A DNA stretch of 64,000 nt. Origin: Ruminiclostridium sp. (lineage in GTDB: Bacteria > Bacillota > Clostridia > Oscillospirales > Oscillospiraceae). This document shows, piece after piece, positions 51,999 to 61,017 of this stretch. Positions within the stretch are counted from its first letter, which is position 1; every line of letters starts with the position of its first letter. A model generated the notes under the pieces. The model had not been told where the DNA came from and ran no database searches. It was given only the letters and a program-made list of their open reading frames with translations. The translations under genes and the position numbers were made by a program. The stretch lies in the NCBI GenBank assembly GCA_017435425.1, contig JAFSFC010000075.1:1-64000 (forward strand), written 5' to 3'.

Positions 51999-54428
51999 AT
52001 GAAACGATCCAAACGAACAAAATTCCTGAGCCTTCTGCTCTGCTGCGTCATGCTCCTGGGGCTTCTGCCCATGGCAACGCAGGCGGCCACCCAGATCGAG
52101 GCGATCCGTGTCGGGATCGATGTACCAACGGCCGGTGAGAAGTTTGACTTTACGGCGGAAGGCAGTTGCGAGGAATATACCGTCGGCAATGTCTCCTGGT
52201 ATCATCTGAGCACTGGCAAAAAAATGAGCACCACTTCGGTGGCAGAGGCCGGTCAGACGTATGAAGTCAGGATACAGGTCAGTTCCAAAAGCGGTTATTC
52301 CATTAGCGGCAATACCGTGGGTCTGATCAACGGCCTCCAGTCCGTAATCGACACCTCCTATCTGCTCACGACGTTCTATGTGTCTGAGCCCCCCAAGCAG
52401 ATCACATCGGTAGAAGTAGAACTGGATGCCCCCGTTCCCGGCGCAAAGGCGGATTTCAGCCCGGTCTGCGGCAATTCGTCTTACGTACTGAGCGATTACT
52501 TTGACGACGACGATTCCGACAACTACACCAGCAACGGCATCCAGTGGATCGATGCCACCACCAAAAAGGTCCTGGATGCCGATGACACCTTTGTCGCCGG
52601 TCACACCTATCAGGCATTCATCCACCTTAAGACTCGCGGCAATTACGAGTTCCACTACGACTATGGCTCGACGCTTCCCGTGACCGCAAAGATCGTTACC
52701 GCCAACGGCACTTACACCGCAAGGACCGCCAAAGCCTATGAGCGTGATCCCTTCGAGGAGATCGATGTGATCTGCGACTTCGGCGTCTGCGACTATCAGA
52801 AGGTCTCCAGCGTCGCCATCACCGGTCTGGATGCCCCCAAGTACGGCAAAGCCCCCGACTACAGCGCAGCGCTGTCCGGGGAGAACTACGCCCTCAAAGC
52901 ATCCTCCGCCAGCAATCCCTTCGTGGTCAACGGTGTGAGCTGGTATGATGAAACTGCCGGCAATACCCTGACCGCCACAGCCAAGTTCACCGCCGGTCAC
53001 ACCTACTCCGCCACCGTCTATCTGGTGCCGGCCTCCGGGTCTAAGTTCGCCGGTTCCGTCAGCGGCACCGTCAACGGCTATCCCGCTGCGGTTACCGGAA
53101 ACGGCTCCGAGATCCAGGTGAAATACACCTTCTCCGCCCTTGCCACCAGACAGATCACCTCCGTGGCCATCGAGGGCGTCACCGCCCCCGCCGCAGGCGC
53201 CGCCCCCAGCTATGTGGCCATCCTCAAAGGAGAAGGCTATCAGCTGAAGGCCCGCAATGACGCCTACTACAAGAACGGCATCTGCTGGTCCGTCATGGAG
53301 GGCAGTGACCTGCCCGTCAGCAGCGGCAAGTTTGAGGGCGGCAAACAGTATCAGATCATGATGTACCTTGTGGCAGAAGACGGTTATGAATTCTCCGCCA
53401 CCGCAGGCGGTGCCCTCAATGTCAAGGCTACCCTCAACGGCAAGCCCGTCCTGGCGGATATCTCAGGCAACAAGAAGGAGATCGCGGTGACCTATTACTT
53501 CACCGAGGCTACGGCAGATGGGAAGATCTCCGCCGCAGCCGTCGCCGGCATCGATGCCCCTGCCATTGGCGCCTCTCCCGATTACACCGCCACCATCGCC
53601 GACAGCCGCTATCAGCTGGAGGGCAGCACCAGCGCCCGGGAAAAGAACGGCATCACCTGGATCAACAACAAGACCGGCAACGCCATGACCGTGGGTGCCT
53701 CTAAGTTCGAGGCCGGCGTGTCCTACACCGTTGTGGTCGGTGTGACCGCAGCAGACGGCTATGCCTTCGTCACCGATTCCAAGGGTGTGCCCAACATCAC
53801 CGGTGCCATCAACCAGAAAACCGCAAAGGTTTCCGGTCAGGATGCATACAATGCCTACCTGAGCTACACCTTCCCGGCTCTGGAGGAGGAGGTCCTGCCT
53901 CCCGCTCCCATCGTGTTTGAGGACGTGAAACCCACCGACTACTTCTCTACCCCCGTCCAGTGGGCAGTGAACGAAGGCATCACCAACGGCACCAGCGCCA
54001 CCAAGTTCTCCCCCAACATGACCTGCAGCCAGGCCCACATCCTGACCTTCCTCTGGCGTGCTGTGGACAGCCCCAAGCCGGTCATTGCCAACCCCTACAG
54101 CAACCCTGCGGTCAGAAACGACCAGTACTTCTATGAGCCCTTCCTCTGGGCCTGGGAGAAGGGTCTGATCAGCAACACCGCTCTGGATCCCAACGCACCC
54201 TGCAGCCGCAGCGACGTGGTGACCTATCTGTGGAAGCTGGAAGGCAGCCCCAAGACCGGCAATGCGAACTTTACGGACGTCCCCTCCACCGCCCCCTATG
54301 CACAGGCAGTTGCCTGGGCCGTGGAGCAGGGCATCACCAACGGCATGAGCGCTACCACTTTTGGCCCGGACCGCACCTGCACCCGCGGCCAGATCGTCAC
54401 CTTCCTGTGGCGGTATTCCAACATCTAA
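51999..54428 (+). CDS. Surface protein with five beta-sandwich-like repeats and three SLH domains
   Basis: 809 residues. Signal peptide (MKRSKRTKFLSLLLCCVMLL, then GLLPMATQA). Five repeats of 110-130 residues begin near 30, 133, 267, 384 and 508, each starting like QITSVEVELDAPVPGAKADF and containing NGIxW and AGHTYxAxVYL motifs. SLH repeats run from about 637 to the end. The repeats look like stacked Ig-like modules holding something away from the wall. GAGAGGAG upstream. Codon use in the first repeats is less G+C-biased than in its neighbours, which may mean more recent gain. Confidence 0.88.
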   Translation: MKRSKRTKFLSLLLCCVMLLGLLPMATQAATQIEAIRVGIDVPTAGEKFDFTAEGSCEEYTVGNVSWYHLSTGKKMSTTSVAEAGQTYEVRIQVSSKSGYSISGNTVGLINGLQSVIDTSYLLTTFYVSEPPKQITSVEVELDAPVPGAKADFSPVCGNSSYVLSDYFDDDDSDNYTSNGIQWIDATTKKVLDADDTFVAGHTYQAFIHLKTRGNYEFHYDYGSTLPVTAKIVTANGTYTARTAKAYERDPFEEIDVICDFGVCDYQKVSSVAITGLDAPKYGKAPDYSAALSGENYALKASSASNPFVVNGVSWYDETAGNTLTATAKFTAGHTYSATVYLVPASGSKFAGSVSGTVNGYPAAVTGNGSEIQVKYTFSALATRQITSVAIEGVTAPAAGAAPSYVAILKGEGYQLKARNDAYYKNGICWSVMEGSDLPVSSGKFEGGKQYQIMMYLVAEDGYEFSATAGGALNVKATLNGKPVLADISGNKKEIAVTYYFTEATADGKISAAAVAGIDAPAIGASPDYTATIADSRYQLEGSTSAREKNGITWINNKTGNAMTVGASKFEAGVSYTVVVGVTAADGYAFVTDSKGVPNITGAINQKTAKVSGQDAYNAYLSYTFPALEEEVLPPAPIVFEDVKPTDYFSTPVQWAVNEGITNGTSATKFSPNMTCSQAHILTFLWRAVDSPKPVIANPYSNPAVRNDQYFYEPFLWAWEKGLISNTALDPNAPCSRSDVVTYLWKLEGSPKTGNANFTDVPSTAPYAQAVAWAVEQGITNGMSATTFGPDRTCTRGQIVTFLWRYSNI

Positions 54429-54481
54429 GGTTCCCCCTTACCCCTCTACTCAGCGTTCCATCCGATGAAACGTGCAGCAAA

Positions 54482-54513
54482 AAATCCCCCGAATGCGATG
54501 CATTCGGGGGATT
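54482..54513 (+). terminator. Terminator of the SPFH-SLH operon
   Basis: AATCCCCCGAATG / CATTCGGGGGATT with loop CGATG-type turn, then CGTTTTG; weaker T-run but a strong stem. Also lies 3' of degV on the minus strand. Confidence 0.75.
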
Positions 54514-54522
54514 CGTTTTGTC

Positions 54523-55374
54523 TCAATATTTCTTTGCGCAGCCGATGCCCACGCCGCCTTCGCCGGTGTGGCAGCAGATGCTCAGGGGCAGGGGGTAACA
54601 CTCCACGGTGCGGCCGGGGAAGGCCTTTTCCACCTCGCCCTTCCACTTCTCGCCCACCTCCGGGTCTGCCCCGGAGTAAGCCACAAAGAGCTGGACATCG
54701 GTTTCCTTGAATCGGCTGTCCAGATCCTTGGACAGGGCCTCGATCATGGTCTTCTTGGCCTGGTTGAAGCCACGGACCTTTTTATAGGCGTCCAGCTTGC
54801 CCCCCTGAATCTGCAGGACGGGCTTCAGGTTCAGCACGGCCGCCATGGCAGCGCCGGCAGCGGTGATGCGGCCGCTCTTTTTCAGGTTATCCAGGGTGGA
54901 CAGAGCAATGTAGATGCTGGCCTCGTACCGCTCCTCCTCCAGGATGGCCTTGACCTCCTCTGCCGTCTTTCCCTGGTCCAGCAGGACCTTGGCGTTGCGG
55001 ATGGACTGCATGAGGGTCACAGAGATCCGGTGGTCATCCACCACCTGGACCCGGCCGCCGTACTCCTGGGCCAGGGCGGTGGCCGTCTGACAGGTGCCGC
55101 TGAGGCCGGAGCTCATGGCAAAGTGGAGGATGGCATCGTGGTCCCGGAGAAGCTCCTCCCACAGACCGGTGACCGCCTCGGGAGAGGGCTGGGAGGTGGA
55201 CACATCCACACCTGCCCGCATCTTTTCAAAGAAGAGGTCGAAGGTGATGTCCTTCCCCTCGTAATAGGTCTCGCCGCCGATGAAAAAGGGCATGGGGATC
55301 AGATGAACACCCAGTTCTGCTGCTTCTGCCGCCGTCAGGCCGCAATTCGTATCCGTTACAATGGCTGTTCTCAT
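54523..55374 (-). CDS. DegV family fatty-acid-binding protein (FakB-like)
   Basis: 283 residues, typical length. IVTDTNCGLTAAEAAELGVH at the front, the TSQPSPEAV fatty-acid carboxylate motif near residue 60, and SSGLSGTCQTA near 90. DegV/FakB proteins hold a fatty acid while FakA phosphorylates it. Stand-alone gene. Confidence 0.93.
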   Translation of the reverse strand: MRTAIVTDTNCGLTAAEAAELGVHLIPMPFFIGGETYYEGKDITFDLFFEKMRAGVDVSTSQPSPEAVTGLWEELLRDHDAILHFAMSSGLSGTCQTATALAQEYGGRVQVVDDHRISVTLMQSIRNAKVLLDQGKTAEEVKAILEEERYEASIYIALSTLDNLKKSGRITAAGAAMAAVLNLKPVLQIQGGKLDAYKKVRGFNQAKKTMIEALSKDLDSRFKETDVQLFVAYSGADPEVGEKWKGEVEKAFPGRTVECYPLPLSICCHTGEGGVGIGCAKKY

Positions 55375-55503
55375 ACCAAAACGCCCTTTCTTAAAAAATC
55401 AGAAGCCGAATAGTACTCTTCAACCAATAAATATATCATATCCTACTCCCCTTTGCAAGATGACACATCCTCTCTCCTGTCCAAGCATTTTTCCAAACCC
55501 CAC

Positions 55504-55543
55504 TTGACAACCAGAAATTATAGTGATATGATTTTGATATCAC
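55504..55543 (+). promoter_or_regulatory. Promoter with overlapping operator-like inverted repeat
   Basis: TTGACA (55504-55509), 17 bases, TATGAT (55527-55532) with TG one base before. GTGATAT (55523-55529) and ATATCAC (55537-55543) form a perfect 7-bp inverted repeat over the -10 box and start site. The ribbon-helix-helix protein encoded two genes along is a plausible binder. Confidence 0.6.
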
Positions 55544-55565
55544 AAAGAAACAGGGAGTGTTTTGT

Positions 55566-56588
55566 ATGACCGAAAAGATCCTGACCACCAAAAAGCAAGG
55601 CATGGCCATGCTCCTGCTGACCATCCTGCTGTACGTCGCAGCCGTCGCAGTCCTCATCCTGTCCGTGAATTTCGGGATGTTCTTCCCCATGGTCCTCTCC
55701 ATCGTGGTTCTCTGCCTGGGCTGGCTGGTCCTGCCCGGCCTGAAGGTCCTGCGGCCCCAGGAGGCCCTGGTCCTCACCCTCTTCGGCAAATACGTGGGCA
55801 CCATCCGGGGGGAGGGTTTCTACTGGGTCAACCCCTTCTGCACCGCCGTGAACCCCGCCGCCAAAACCAAGCTCAACCAGAGCAGCGATGTGGACAGCGG
55901 TTCCAGCAAGGGCCTCAACGCTCTGCTGGGGGGCAATGCCGCCGCTGCCGCTGCGGCCTCCGCTGAGACCTCCGGCAAGCGGGTCAGCCTGAAGATCATG
56001 ACCCTGAACAACGCCCGCCAGAAGATCAACGACTGCCTGGGCAACCCCGTGGAGATCGGCATCGCCGTCACCTGGCGGGTGGTGGACACCGCCAAGGCGG
56101 TCTTTGAAGTGGACAACTACAAGGAGTTCCTCTCCCTTCAGTGCGACAGCGCCCTGCGCAACATCGTCCGCCTGTACCCCTACGACGTGGCCCCCGGCAT
56201 CGACACCACCGGCGATGGCATGGCCGACGAGGGCAGCCTGCGGGGCTCCAGCGAAGTGGTGGCCGCCCGCATTCGGGATGAGATCCAGTCCAAGGTCACC
56301 GAGGCCGGTCTGGAGATCCTGGAAGCCCGAATCACCTACCTGGCCTACGCCTCTGAGATCGCCGCCGTCATGCTCCAGCGTCAGCAGGCATCCGCCATCA
56401 TCGACGCCCGAAAGATGATCGTGGAAGGGGCCGTGGGCACCGTGGAGATGGCCCTGAATCGCCTGAACGAGGGCGGCATGGTGGAGTTGGACGAGGAACG
56501 CAAGGCCGCCATGGTCTCCAACCTGCTGGTGGTCCTCTGCGGCACCCACGACGCCCAGCCCATCGTCAACACCGGCACTCTGTATTAA
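55566..56588 (+). CDS. SPFH/band-7 membrane protein
   Basis: 340 residues. Two membrane helices (residues 15-37 and 40-60), then the band-7 domain: [51 protein letters not shown], and the helical end [20 protein letters not shown]. An Ala-rich insert ([20 protein letters not shown]) lies near residue 125. Scaffold proteins of this class organise membrane domains. GGGAG upstream. Followed after 10 bases by the ribbon-helix-helix gene, a pairing common in Clostridia. Confidence 0.92.
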   Translation: MTEKILTTKKQGMAMLLLTILLYVAAVAVLILSVNFGMFFPMVLSIVVLCLGWLVLPGLKVLRPQEALVLTLFGKYVGTIRGEGFYWVNPFCTAVNPAAKTKLNQSSDVDSGSSKGLNALLGGNAAAAAAASAETSGKRVSLKIMTLNNARQKINDCLGNPVEIGIAVTWRVVDTAKAVFEVDNYKEFLSLQCDSALRNIVRLYPYDVAPGIDTTGDGMADEGSLRGSSEVVAARIRDEIQSKVTEAGLEILEARITYLAYASEIAAVMLQRQQASAIIDARKMIVEGAVGTVEMALNRLNEGGMVELDEERKAAMVSNLLVVLCGTHDAQPIVNTGTLY

Positions 56589-56598
56589 AAAAGGTGCC

Positions 56599-56814
56599 AT
56601 GGCAGAGAAGAAAGACACCAAGAAGCAGGTCCCCCTCCGGCTGTCCCCCAAGCTCTACGCCGCCATTGCGGCCTGGGCCGAGGACGACTTCCGCTCGGTG
56701 AACGGTCAGATCGAGTATCTCCTCACCGAATGCGTCCGCCAGAGGAAAAAGACCGGCAAGTACGTCCCGGAGGACGACGTGCTGGATGCACACCTGGACT
56801 TAGACTTTGAATAA
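56599..56814 (+). CDS. Ribbon-helix-helix (Arc-type) DNA-binding protein
   Basis: 71 residues. [20 protein letters not shown] is the ribbon and first helix, [16 protein letters not shown] the second; an acidic tail follows. 10 bases after the SPFH gene, so co-transcribed. It may repress its own operon through the inverted repeat at 55523-55543. Could also be a scaffold-associated protein without DNA binding. Confidence 0.85.
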   Translation: MAEKKDTKKQVPLRLSPKLYAAIAAWAEDDFRSVNGQIEYLLTECVRQRKKTGKYVPEDDVLDAHLDLDFE

Positions 56815-56817
56815 GGT

Positions 56818-56841
56818 AGGGGGAGGCTGTTTGCCTCCCCG
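56818..56841 (+). terminator. Terminator of the SPFH-RHH operon
   Basis: GGGGGAGGC / GCCTCCCC hairpin followed by GTCTTATT; short T-run. Confidence 0.6.
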
Positions 56842-56931
56842 TCTTATTCTCTCCAAGTAATCCTTGCGGGAATCCCACTCTCATGGTAGAATAAAAGCAT
56901 TCAATAATAATATTTCGAGGTGATTATCACC

Positions 56932-57363
56932 ATGAGAACCAGAGAAAGCAAGAAAGCCCGTTACCTGCGCATCGCCGGGGAAGTGGCCCGGGGCTCCACC
57001 TGCCTCCGCCGCCAGTACGGGGCCATCATCGTCCGGGAGGACGAGATCATCGCCACCGGCTACAACGGCGCCCCCCGGGGTGACGCCAACTGCTGCGACG
57101 TGGGCACCTGCTGGCGCATCCAGAACAACATCCCCCACGGGGAGCGGTACGAGATGTGCGTGGCCGTCCACGCCGAAATGAACGCCATCATCAGCGCCGC
57201 CCGGCGGGACATGATCGGCAGCTCCCTCTACCTGGTGGGCTTTGACGGAGACAAGCCCATCAAGGCCGAGCCCTGCGCCATCTGCGCCAAGCTCATCAAG
57301 AACGCCGGCATCAAAGAGGTCATCACCTACGAGGACCTGGCCCCCATCGAAGCAGCGGAATAA
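56932..57363 (+). CDS. dCMP deaminase-like cytidine/deoxycytidylate deaminase
   Basis: 143 residues. Zinc motif VHAEMNAIISAA (His-Ala-Glu) near residue 83 and PCAICAKLI (Pro-Cys-x2-Cys) near 122. N-terminal RQYGAIIVREDEIIATGYNG and the extra cysteines CCDVGTC fit ComEB/dCMP deaminases. Supplies dUMP for thymidylate synthesis. Start at ATG 56932; CGAGGTGAT lies 7 bases upstream. Confidence 0.92.
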   Translation: MRTRESKKARYLRIAGEVARGSTCLRRQYGAIIVREDEIIATGYNGAPRGDANCCDVGTCWRIQNNIPHGERYEMCVAVHAEMNAIISAARRDMIGSSLYLVGFDGDKPIKAEPCAICAKLIKNAGIKEVITYEDLAPIEAAE

Positions 57364-57371
57364 TTGCGCCC

Positions 57372-57402
57372 AAAAGCTCCCCTGATAAAGGGGAGCTTTT
57401 TT
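57372..57402 (+). terminator. Terminator of the deaminase gene
   Basis: AAAAGCTCCCC / GGGGAGCTTTTTT, 7-base loop. Confidence 0.85.
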
Positions 57403-57423
57403 CTAAACAAAGGAGGTTTCCCC

Positions 57424-57981
57424 ATGACCATCACCCTGGCCACTATGGCTGACTATGAGGGCATTCTGGCCCTGCACAAGACCTACCACACCGACTCCAT
57501 CTCCCCCGAGGACCGGCCCGACGGCTTCGTGACCACCAACTTCACCCCCCAGCAGCTGGAGGACCTGATCGTGAAGGAGCAGGGTGTCACCGTAGCCAAG
57601 GACGACAGCGGGACCATCGTTGCCTACGCCACCGCTGCCTCCTGGGACTACTGGTCCCAGTGGCCCCTCTTCGTCTACATGATCGACCACCTTCACGAGT
57701 ACCAGCTGGACGGGGTCACCCTCACCAAGGAGAACTCCTATCAGTACGGCCCCGCCTGCGTCCACAAGGACTACCGGGGCACCGGCCTGTTCGCCCAGGT
57801 CTTTCGGGCTTCCCTGGCCTCCATGGCCCACCGGTACCCCATCATGGCCACCTTCGTCAACCAGGTGAATCCCCGGTCCTACGCCGCCCACACCCGGAAG
57901 GTGGGCATGACCACCGCCGGGACCTTCCCCTTCAACAACAACCAGTACTACTGCCTGGTCTGCCCCACGGCAGCCCAGTAA
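57424..57981 (+). CDS. GNAT family N-acetyltransferase
   Basis: 185 residues. Front TITLATMADYEGILALHKTY; acetyl-CoA loop region HKDYRGTGLFAQVFRASLAS; closing VNPRSYAAHTRKVGMTTAGT. The ATG at 57424 has AAAGGAGG. 10 bases before dpaL, so probably one transcript; a role in amino-acid modification is possible but unproven. Confidence 0.9.
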   Translation: MTITLATMADYEGILALHKTYHTDSISPEDRPDGFVTTNFTPQQLEDLIVKEQGVTVAKDDSGTIVAYATAASWDYWSQWPLFVYMIDHLHEYQLDGVTLTKENSYQYGPACVHKDYRGTGLFAQVFRASLASMAHRYPIMATFVNQVNPRSYAAHTRKVGMTTAGTFPFNNNQYYCLVCPTAAQ

Positions 57982-57991
57982 GGAGGTTCCC

Positions 57992-59173
57992 ATGCCCCAA
58001 TTCCAATACTACCTGAATTTTCACCACCAGCCAGACCCCAAGGCCCTGGCTCTCACCTCCCCGGAGGCCACCCAGGCCGCCCATGCCTTCCACACCAGCC
58101 TTCCCGGCTACGCTCCCACTCCCCTGGTCTCCCTGGATGCCCAGGCCAAACACCTGGGCATCGCCAAGCTGTGGGTGAAGGATGAGTCCCATCGGTTCGG
58201 CCTCAACGCCTTCAAGGGCCTGGGAGGCAGCTATGCCATCGCCGAATACCTCTGCGGTCGGCTGGACATCCCCGTAGATGGGAAGGCCTTTTCCCTCCTG
58301 ACCGCTCCTGAGACCCGGGAGAAACTGGGCCAGATCACCTTCGTCACCGCCACCGACGGCAACCACGGACGTGGCGTGGCCTGGGCCGCCCGGGTCTTCG
58401 GGCACAAATCCGTGGTGTATATGCCCAAGGGCAGCGCCCTGGAGCGGCTGGAGAACATCCGTGCCCAAGGGGCCCAGGCCGAGATCACCGATCTGAACTA
58501 CGACGACGCCGTCCGTCTGGCCAGTCAGATGGCAGAGGAACGGGGCTGGGTCCTGATCCAGGACACCGCCTGGGATGGCTACGAGGCCGTCCCCACCCAC
58601 ATCATGCAGGGCTACACCACCCTGGCCTGGGAGATCGCCCAGGAACTGGATCAGCCCCCCACCCATCTCTTCCTTCAGGCGGGAGTGGGCAGCGTGGCAG
58701 GCGCCGTGTCCGGCTACTTCGCCGCCCTCTATGGGGACCAGCGCCCGGTCACCGTCATCTGCGAGCCCGACCAGGCCGACTGCCTCTACCGCACCGCCAA
58801 AGCCGACGATGGGAACCTCCACTTTGTCACCGGAGACATGAACTCCATGATGGCCGGCCTCTGCTGCGGGGAGCCCTGCACCGTCAGCTGGGATATTTTG
58901 CAGGGGGTTGGCGACTGCTTCGTGTCCTGCGCTGACCACTACGCCGCCCGGGGGATGATCTTACTGGGAAAGCCCCTGGATGGGGACCCCAGGGTGATTT
59001 CCGGCGAGTCCGGGGCGGTCACCGCCGGGGTTTTGGAAGGTCTCTTGACCGAGGCCCGTCTGGCTGACCTGCGGGACAAGCTGGGCCTGAACGAGACCTC
59101 CCGGGTGCTGCTGATCTCCACCGAGGGGGACACAGACCGGGAAAATTACCATAGAATTTTGAATATTTTCTAA
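57992..59173 (+). CDS. dpaL: Diaminopropionate ammonia-lyase
   Basis: 393 residues, fold type II PLP enzyme. The PLP lysine is in FGLNAFKGLGGSYA near residue 75; the phosphate-binding VTATDGNHGRGVAWAAR near 115; and the glycine loop LQAGVGSVAGAV near 230. Close to E. coli YgeX, which turns 2,3-diaminopropionate into pyruvate and two ammonia. AGGAGG before the ATG. Confidence 0.93.
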   Translation: MPQFQYYLNFHHQPDPKALALTSPEATQAAHAFHTSLPGYAPTPLVSLDAQAKHLGIAKLWVKDESHRFGLNAFKGLGGSYAIAEYLCGRLDIPVDGKAFSLLTAPETREKLGQITFVTATDGNHGRGVAWAARVFGHKSVVYMPKGSALERLENIRAQGAQAEITDLNYDDAVRLASQMAEERGWVLIQDTAWDGYEAVPTHIMQGYTTLAWEIAQELDQPPTHLFLQAGVGSVAGAVSGYFAALYGDQRPVTVICEPDQADCLYRTAKADDGNLHFVTGDMNSMMAGLCCGEPCTVSWDILQGVGDCFVSCADHYAARGMILLGKPLDGDPRVISGESGAVTAGVLEGLLTEARLADLRDKLGLNETSRVLLISTEGDTDRENYHRILNIF

Positions 59174-59200
59174 ACATACGATATTCCAAATCGAAAAGCT

Positions 59201-59409
59201 ACAATCCCTCCGTCTCGCCTACGGCGAGCCACCTCCCTTTACACAAGGGAGGCTTTTAGGTTCGCAACACCCTCAAAAAAGGCCCCCTTGTGTAAAGGGC
59301 GCGACGCGTGAAGAAAACATGCCGGGGGCATGTTTTTAGCCAAAGCGGGAAGCAATCTATGATTGCGACCCGGGCCGAAGGCTGTCACCGAAGGTGACTG
59401 GGGGATTGT
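59201..59409. repeat. Composite hairpin repeat, copy E4
   Basis: Inverted ends ACAATCCCTCCGTC and GACTGGGGGATTGT. Left arm hairpin CTCGCC TACG GCGAG, then CCTCCCTT TACAC AAGGGAGG; right arm CAGTCACC-type GTCACC GAA GGTGAC. The middle has an insert of about 80 bases with ACATGCC GGG GGCATGT that copy E5 lacks. Confidence 0.75.
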
Positions 59410-59422
59410 AACGTTAGTCCAC

Positions 59423-59460
59423 AAAAATATCCCCAAGGTGTGGAAAACCTTGGGGATGCT
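59423..59460 (-). terminator. Terminator of the DUF554 gene
   Basis: ATCCCCAAGGT / ACCTTGGGGAT with a 7-base loop, followed on the minus strand by ATTTTTG. Confidence 0.75.
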
Positions 59461-59466
59461 TTTTAC

Positions 59467-60144
59467 TCAAAACAAAGAAAGGATGGCACAGAACAGGATG
59501 GGCACCGCCAAGGCAGGCAGCATGTTCATGGTCTTGCAGTCCTTGATGTTCAGGATGGAGAGGCCCGAGCAGGCGATGAGGAAGCCGCCCACGATGGACA
59601 GCTCGGTCATCATATCCGGGGTCATGAAGGGCCCCAGGAGGGTGGCCAGCAGGTAGATGCTCCCCTGCCAGCAGAAGAGGACGATGGCCGTCAGGGCGAT
59701 GCCGATGCCGTAGGTGGAGGCCAGGACCATGGAGGTCACAAAGTCCAGGGTGGCGTTGGTGAACAGGTAGGTGTTGTCCCCGTACAGGGCGCTCTGGATG
59801 GGGCCCAGGATGGACAGGGTGCCGATGCAGAAGAGGAGGATGCCCGTGGACAGACCCTTGCTCAGCTCTCCCTTGGAGAACCGGTCGGCCACCCGCTGGA
59901 AGCGGTTCTCCAGATCCCAGGTGGTGCCCAGAAGGCCACCCAGGGCCAGGCTCACGATGAAGAGCACAGGGAAGTTGCTGTTGGGCATATTCTGGACGAC
60001 CGCATTGATGCCCAGGCCGCAGGCCGCCAGGCCCATGGCGTTGAAGAGGACGGTCTGGTGCTTCTCCTGCAGACCTTTTTTGAAGACACTGCCGATGACA
60101 CTTCCGGCAAGGATAGTGGTGGTGTTGACGATGGTACCCAGCAT
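59467..60144 (-). CDS. DUF554 family membrane protein
   Basis: 225 residues, seven hydrophobic segments. MLGTIVNTTTILAGSVIGSV and the mid-chain ALYGDNTYLFTNATLDFVTS fit DUF554 (YdfK-like). Role unknown. Isolated between repeats E4 and E5. Confidence 0.9.
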   Translation of the reverse strand: MLGTIVNTTTILAGSVIGSVFKKGLQEKHQTVLFNAMGLAACGLGINAVVQNMPNSNFPVLFIVSLALGGLLGTTWDLENRFQRVADRFSKGELSKGLSTGILLFCIGTLSILGPIQSALYGDNTYLFTNATLDFVTSMVLASTYGIGIALTAIVLFCWQGSIYLLATLLGPFMTPDMMTELSIVGGFLIACSGLSILNIKDCKTMNMLPALAVPILFCAILSLF

Positions 60145-60243
60145 GGTTCTTTTTCATCTCTTTCTGATAGGTTCATGGACTTTATATTATTACCACCAAA
60201 CCGGGTTTCCGTCAAGAACAAAGTGCTACCGTGTCGGCAGGCT

Positions 60244-60375
60244 ACAATCCCTCCGTCTCACCTAACGGCGAGCCACCTCCCTTTACACAAGGGAGGCTGA
60301 GGTGAGTGCCAACCTCAAGGCCCCCTTGTGCAAAGGGGGCTGGATTTTGCCGAAGGCAAAAGACTGGGGGATTGT
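60244..60375. repeat. Composite hairpin repeat, copy E5
   Basis: Same ends as E4 (ACAATCCCTCCGTC / GACTGGGGGATTGT) and in the same orientation; left arm matches E4 base for base over about 50 bases with two changes. Right arm has CAAGGCCCCCTTGTG / GGGGGCTGG and TTTTGCC GAA GGCAAAA. Confidence 0.75.
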
Positions 60376-60391
60376 CAGTATCGCAGCAGAT

Positions 60392-60844
60392 TCAAACCAT
60401 CCCAATGAGCCACAAAATGACCCCATACACCACACTAGCTGAGATGCCGTAGACCAGCACCGGCCCGGCCACAGTAAAGAGCTTCACCGCCGTGCCCGTC
60501 ACGAATCCCTCCTGCTTAAACTCCATGGCGGGAGCCGCCATGGCATTGGCAAAGCCCGTGATGGGCACCATGGTCCCCGCCCCGGCATGCTTGGCAATCC
60601 GGTCAAAGACCCCGATCCCCGTGAGAATGGCGGTGGCAAAGATCAGGGTCACGCATTCCGCCGTCCCGGCGGCCTCCGCCCCCAGCCCCCGGCTCTTGTA
60701 AAAATCCAGAAGGGCCTGGCCGATCACGCAGATGAGACCCCCCACGCAAAAGGCCCACGCCATGTTTTTCCCCAGGGGCGAGGGTTTGGCCTTCCCCTTT
60801 ACATAGGCGTTGTACTCGGCATTGCTCATCTGATTTAAGTCCAT
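60392..60844 (-). CDS. spoVAC: Stage V sporulation protein AC
   Basis: 150 residues, four membrane helices. AFCVGGLICVIGQALLDFYK and AGAGTMVPITGFANAMAAPA, then MEFKQEGFVTG, are characteristic of SpoVAC. It forms the membrane channel for dipicolinic acid uptake into spores. spoVAD and spoVAE, its usual partners, are not next to it: the next gene 3' is DUF554, past repeat E5. Confidence 0.93.
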   Translation of the reverse strand: MDLNQMSNAEYNAYVKGKAKPSPLGKNMAWAFCVGGLICVIGQALLDFYKSRGLGAEAAGTAECVTLIFATAILTGIGVFDRIAKHAGAGTMVPITGFANAMAAPAMEFKQEGFVTGTAVKLFTVAGPVLVYGISASVVYGVILWLIGMV

Positions 60845-60907
60845 TTATATCACCTCCCCGGCAGTTTTCCCCTTCGGTTTGGCAAATATGCCACAGGAGA
60901 AACATCT

Positions 60908-60935
60908 TGACAAATCGTTGAATTTCGGTATAATA
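60908..60935 (+). promoter_or_regulatory. Promoter of rpsF-ssb-rpsR
   Basis: TTGACA (60908-60913), 16 bases, TATAAT (60930-60935). Confidence 0.75.
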
Positions 60936-60941
60936 ATAGGG

Positions 60942-61017
60942 TCTGTGTCTGAACAGACGATATCCTTTCCGGCAGCGGAGACTGCCGGACAAATGTCCAT
61001 AAGGAGGTGCAACGAAC
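60942..61017 (+). promoter_or_regulatory. Leader of rpsF with hairpin, possible S6:S18 binding site
   Basis: TCCGGCAG / CTGCCGGA hairpin with CGGAGA loop in a 76-base leader. Known rpsF leaders carry an RNA site bound by the S6:S18 pair for feedback control; a detailed fit was not checked. Confidence 0.4.
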
